From assembly GCA_024362935.1 (NCBI GenBank), contig JANCRA010000030.1:10611953-10675952 (forward strand): a stretch of 64,000 bases of DNA. Direction: 5' to 3'. Position numbers and translations under genes: made by a program. This stretch comes from Setophaga petechia (taxonomy: Eukaryota; Chordata; Aves; Passeriformes; Parulidae). Of this stretch, positions 62,640-64,000 are shown one piece after another. Below the pieces are notes generated by a model. It did not search any database. It had not been told where the DNA came from and worked only from the letters and a program-made list of their open reading frames with translations. Numbering within the stretch: position 1 is the first letter of the stretch; every line of letters starts with the position of its first letter.

Positions 62640-62860
62640 TCTCCAATGAGCAGTATTAATCCTCACAAATCTTTCCTTAGAAATGGCATGCTGGAAAGTT
62701 AATAATGTCATGGTTATTAAAATGACTGAACTTCCCTTTAATCATTAGGCCAAAGATGCTTATTAAAGTAAAAGGTAATTAGACTGCTAGGTGCATAATA
62801 ATCAGACCCTAAAATGAATTAAAGTCTAATTTGTTGATTCCCCAAATGTAGTCTTTCAGT
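62640..62860. promoter_or_regulatory. Candidate conserved non-coding block in the short intron
   Basis: A cluster of homeodomain-type cores: GCAGTATTAATCC, CTTTAATCATTAGG (62737 onward), AAGGTAATTAGACTGC (62772 onward), TGCATAATAATCAG (62792 onward) and GTCTAATTTG. It is non-repetitive and lies about 1 kb upstream of the homeodomain exon. Confidence 0.42.
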
Positions 62861-63802
62861 ATATAAAAAAATTCCATGTGTTTCTTCATGTTGAAGTCCC
62901 TATAATAATGTGATAGTGTTTTCTGGAAGAAAAATCAGTCGTCTGGTCAAATAAAAGATGCTGACTTGAAAGGTTGATTTTCTCAACAAAATGTGTATTT
63001 ACCCATCAACCTTTGCCACTGTGCTTGAGATTTCCCAGGACAATATACTAACACATGTAATATCACCAGATTGTATAAGTATTCAGAATTTAATTATAGA
63101 AAATACAAATAATCTCTTTGGTCTGCGCAAGCACATAAATACTTGTATGCATTTACTGAAAAAAGAGAAGTTTGTGCTTGTACATACAGACACGTTTTAA
63201 TGCACAGAGGAAGATTACTGATGTTTTCTGTGGGAAGGAGAAATGAGATGACAAAGATTATATTTAATATTATTGCTGGAGCTTCAAAACATTCAAAACA
63301 GTATTCAATAACTGGAATCTATACTATATTGAGTTAGATGGGCTTTGAGATACTTGTGTGATACTTGCTTTATGCTGTTTTGCTGCTGTAGCAGTGCAGG
63401 CAGTAGTACTTGTCTGCAGATAATGCTTCAGGAGAAGCTGAAGTTCAGCTCTGAAGGTGTTTTTATCTGGTGCTGAGATTGGGGCAGGTGAGCACATGGG
63501 ACCAAGAGGTGCTGGAAAAGCACAGAGTGTCTCTGTGCCCAATTCCTGGAAATACTGAAGCATTTTCCGAGTTTCCATCCCCTGATCAGGACCTCAATTA
63601 AAAATTGAAAATATTTTTATGCTTTTGTGGCATTTGATTTAGTCAGAGCACACAGATCTGAGAGAGTATCTTCCTGCCCACAGCTGCTTTAGGTATTCAA
63701 ATAACCATGGGACAATAGTTGAAACTGTTGACTGAAGAGCAGCTCTCAAACATCCTGTTTTCTTAGTGGAACAAGTGCAATTATATATCCTTTTTTCACC
63801 AG

Positions 63803-63981
63803 TCAAAAGTGATGATGAAGATGGAGATGTTAAGCCCACCAAAGGCCAAGTAACCCAAGGAAAAGGAAGTGATGATGGGAAGGACCCAAGAAGGCCCAAA
63901 CGACCAAGGACAATACTCACCACGCAGCAGAGACGAGCATTCAAAGCGTCCTTTGAAGTATCTTCCAAGCCCTGCAGAAAG
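63803..63981 (+). CDS. LMX1B: LMX1B linker and N-terminal homeodomain exon (exon 4)
   Basis: This exon completes the valine codon split by the preceding phase-1 intron and encodes 60 residues. Residues 1-28 are an acidic, glycine- and lysine-rich linker ([15 protein letters not shown] at its start). Residues 29-37 (PRRPKRPRT) are the basic N-terminal arm that enters the DNA minor groove. [14 protein letters not shown] is homeodomain helix 1, and SSKPCRK opens helix 2. The recognition helix must lie in the next exon, outside the window. The acceptor is TTTTTTCACCAG ending at 63802. The donor is AAG followed by GTGGGT at 63982, giving a phase-0 exit. The homeodomain part matches human LMX1B as recalled; the linker differs at several residues and is one residue shorter. 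The exon is intact, without stops or frameshifts. Confidence 0.97.
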
Positions 63982-64000
63982 GTGGGTGCTTCAGCAGGGA
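63982..64000 (+). other. LMX1B: Start of the next LMX1B intron
   Basis: The splice donor GTGGGT follows the AAG lysine codon at 63979-63981. The remaining bases belong to the intron inside the homeodomain coding sequence, which splits helix 2 in phase 0. Confidence 0.9.

Overview
The window is vertebrate nuclear DNA and lies almost entirely inside one gene. Two coding exons are certain, both on the + strand near the right end: 60974-61206 and 63803-63981. They encode the second LIM zinc-finger domain and the first half of the homeodomain of the LIM-homeobox transcription factor LMX1B. The splice phases fit each other (phase 2 into the first exon, phase 1 between the two, phase 0 out of the second). 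No LIM1-coding sequence was found upstream, so bases 1-60973 are read as the 3' part of the large intron between the LIM1 and LIM2 exons (intron 2 in the human numbering recalled from memory). Bases 61207-63802 are the next intron.

A bird, or less likely another sauropsid, is the best guess for the organism. The exons are very close to the mammalian protein. The only clear transposon is a decayed CR1 LINE fragment (about 24950-25605). Interspersed repeats are otherwise scarce, while GC-rich minisatellites and small CpG-rich islands are common, as on avian microchromosomes. The species cannot be named from this sequence.

Layout: 1-8 kb is ordinary intron with a 40-nt inverted repeat and a GGTT microsatellite. 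At 8.2-9.0 kb a G-rich minisatellite runs into a CpG-rich island. At 12.8 kb there is a 19-bp array. Between 15 and 36 kb AT-rich, TAAT-rich blocks that look like conserved non-coding elements alternate with unremarkable intron, two CpG-rich islands (21.6 and 30.2-30.5 kb) and the CR1 fragment. From 33 to 51 kb there are five more minisatellites (34 bp; 31/40 bp; 16/17 bp in 54 units; 21/30 bp; 41 bp). At 47.1-48.1 kb and 58.3-59.2 kb a GC-rich island sits beside a TAAT-rich block. The end holds the LIM2 exon, an intron with a perfect 16-bp hairpin and a TAAT-rich block, and the homeodomain exon.

The long open frames in the minisatellites are artefacts of GC-rich repeats and are not annotated as genes. 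I found no undescribed multi-gene system. The features most worth checking are the paired CpG-island/TAAT-rich blocks, which are candidate intronic enhancers of LMX1B, and the dense, structured minisatellites. Claims of conservation are by composition and motif only; no alignment was run.
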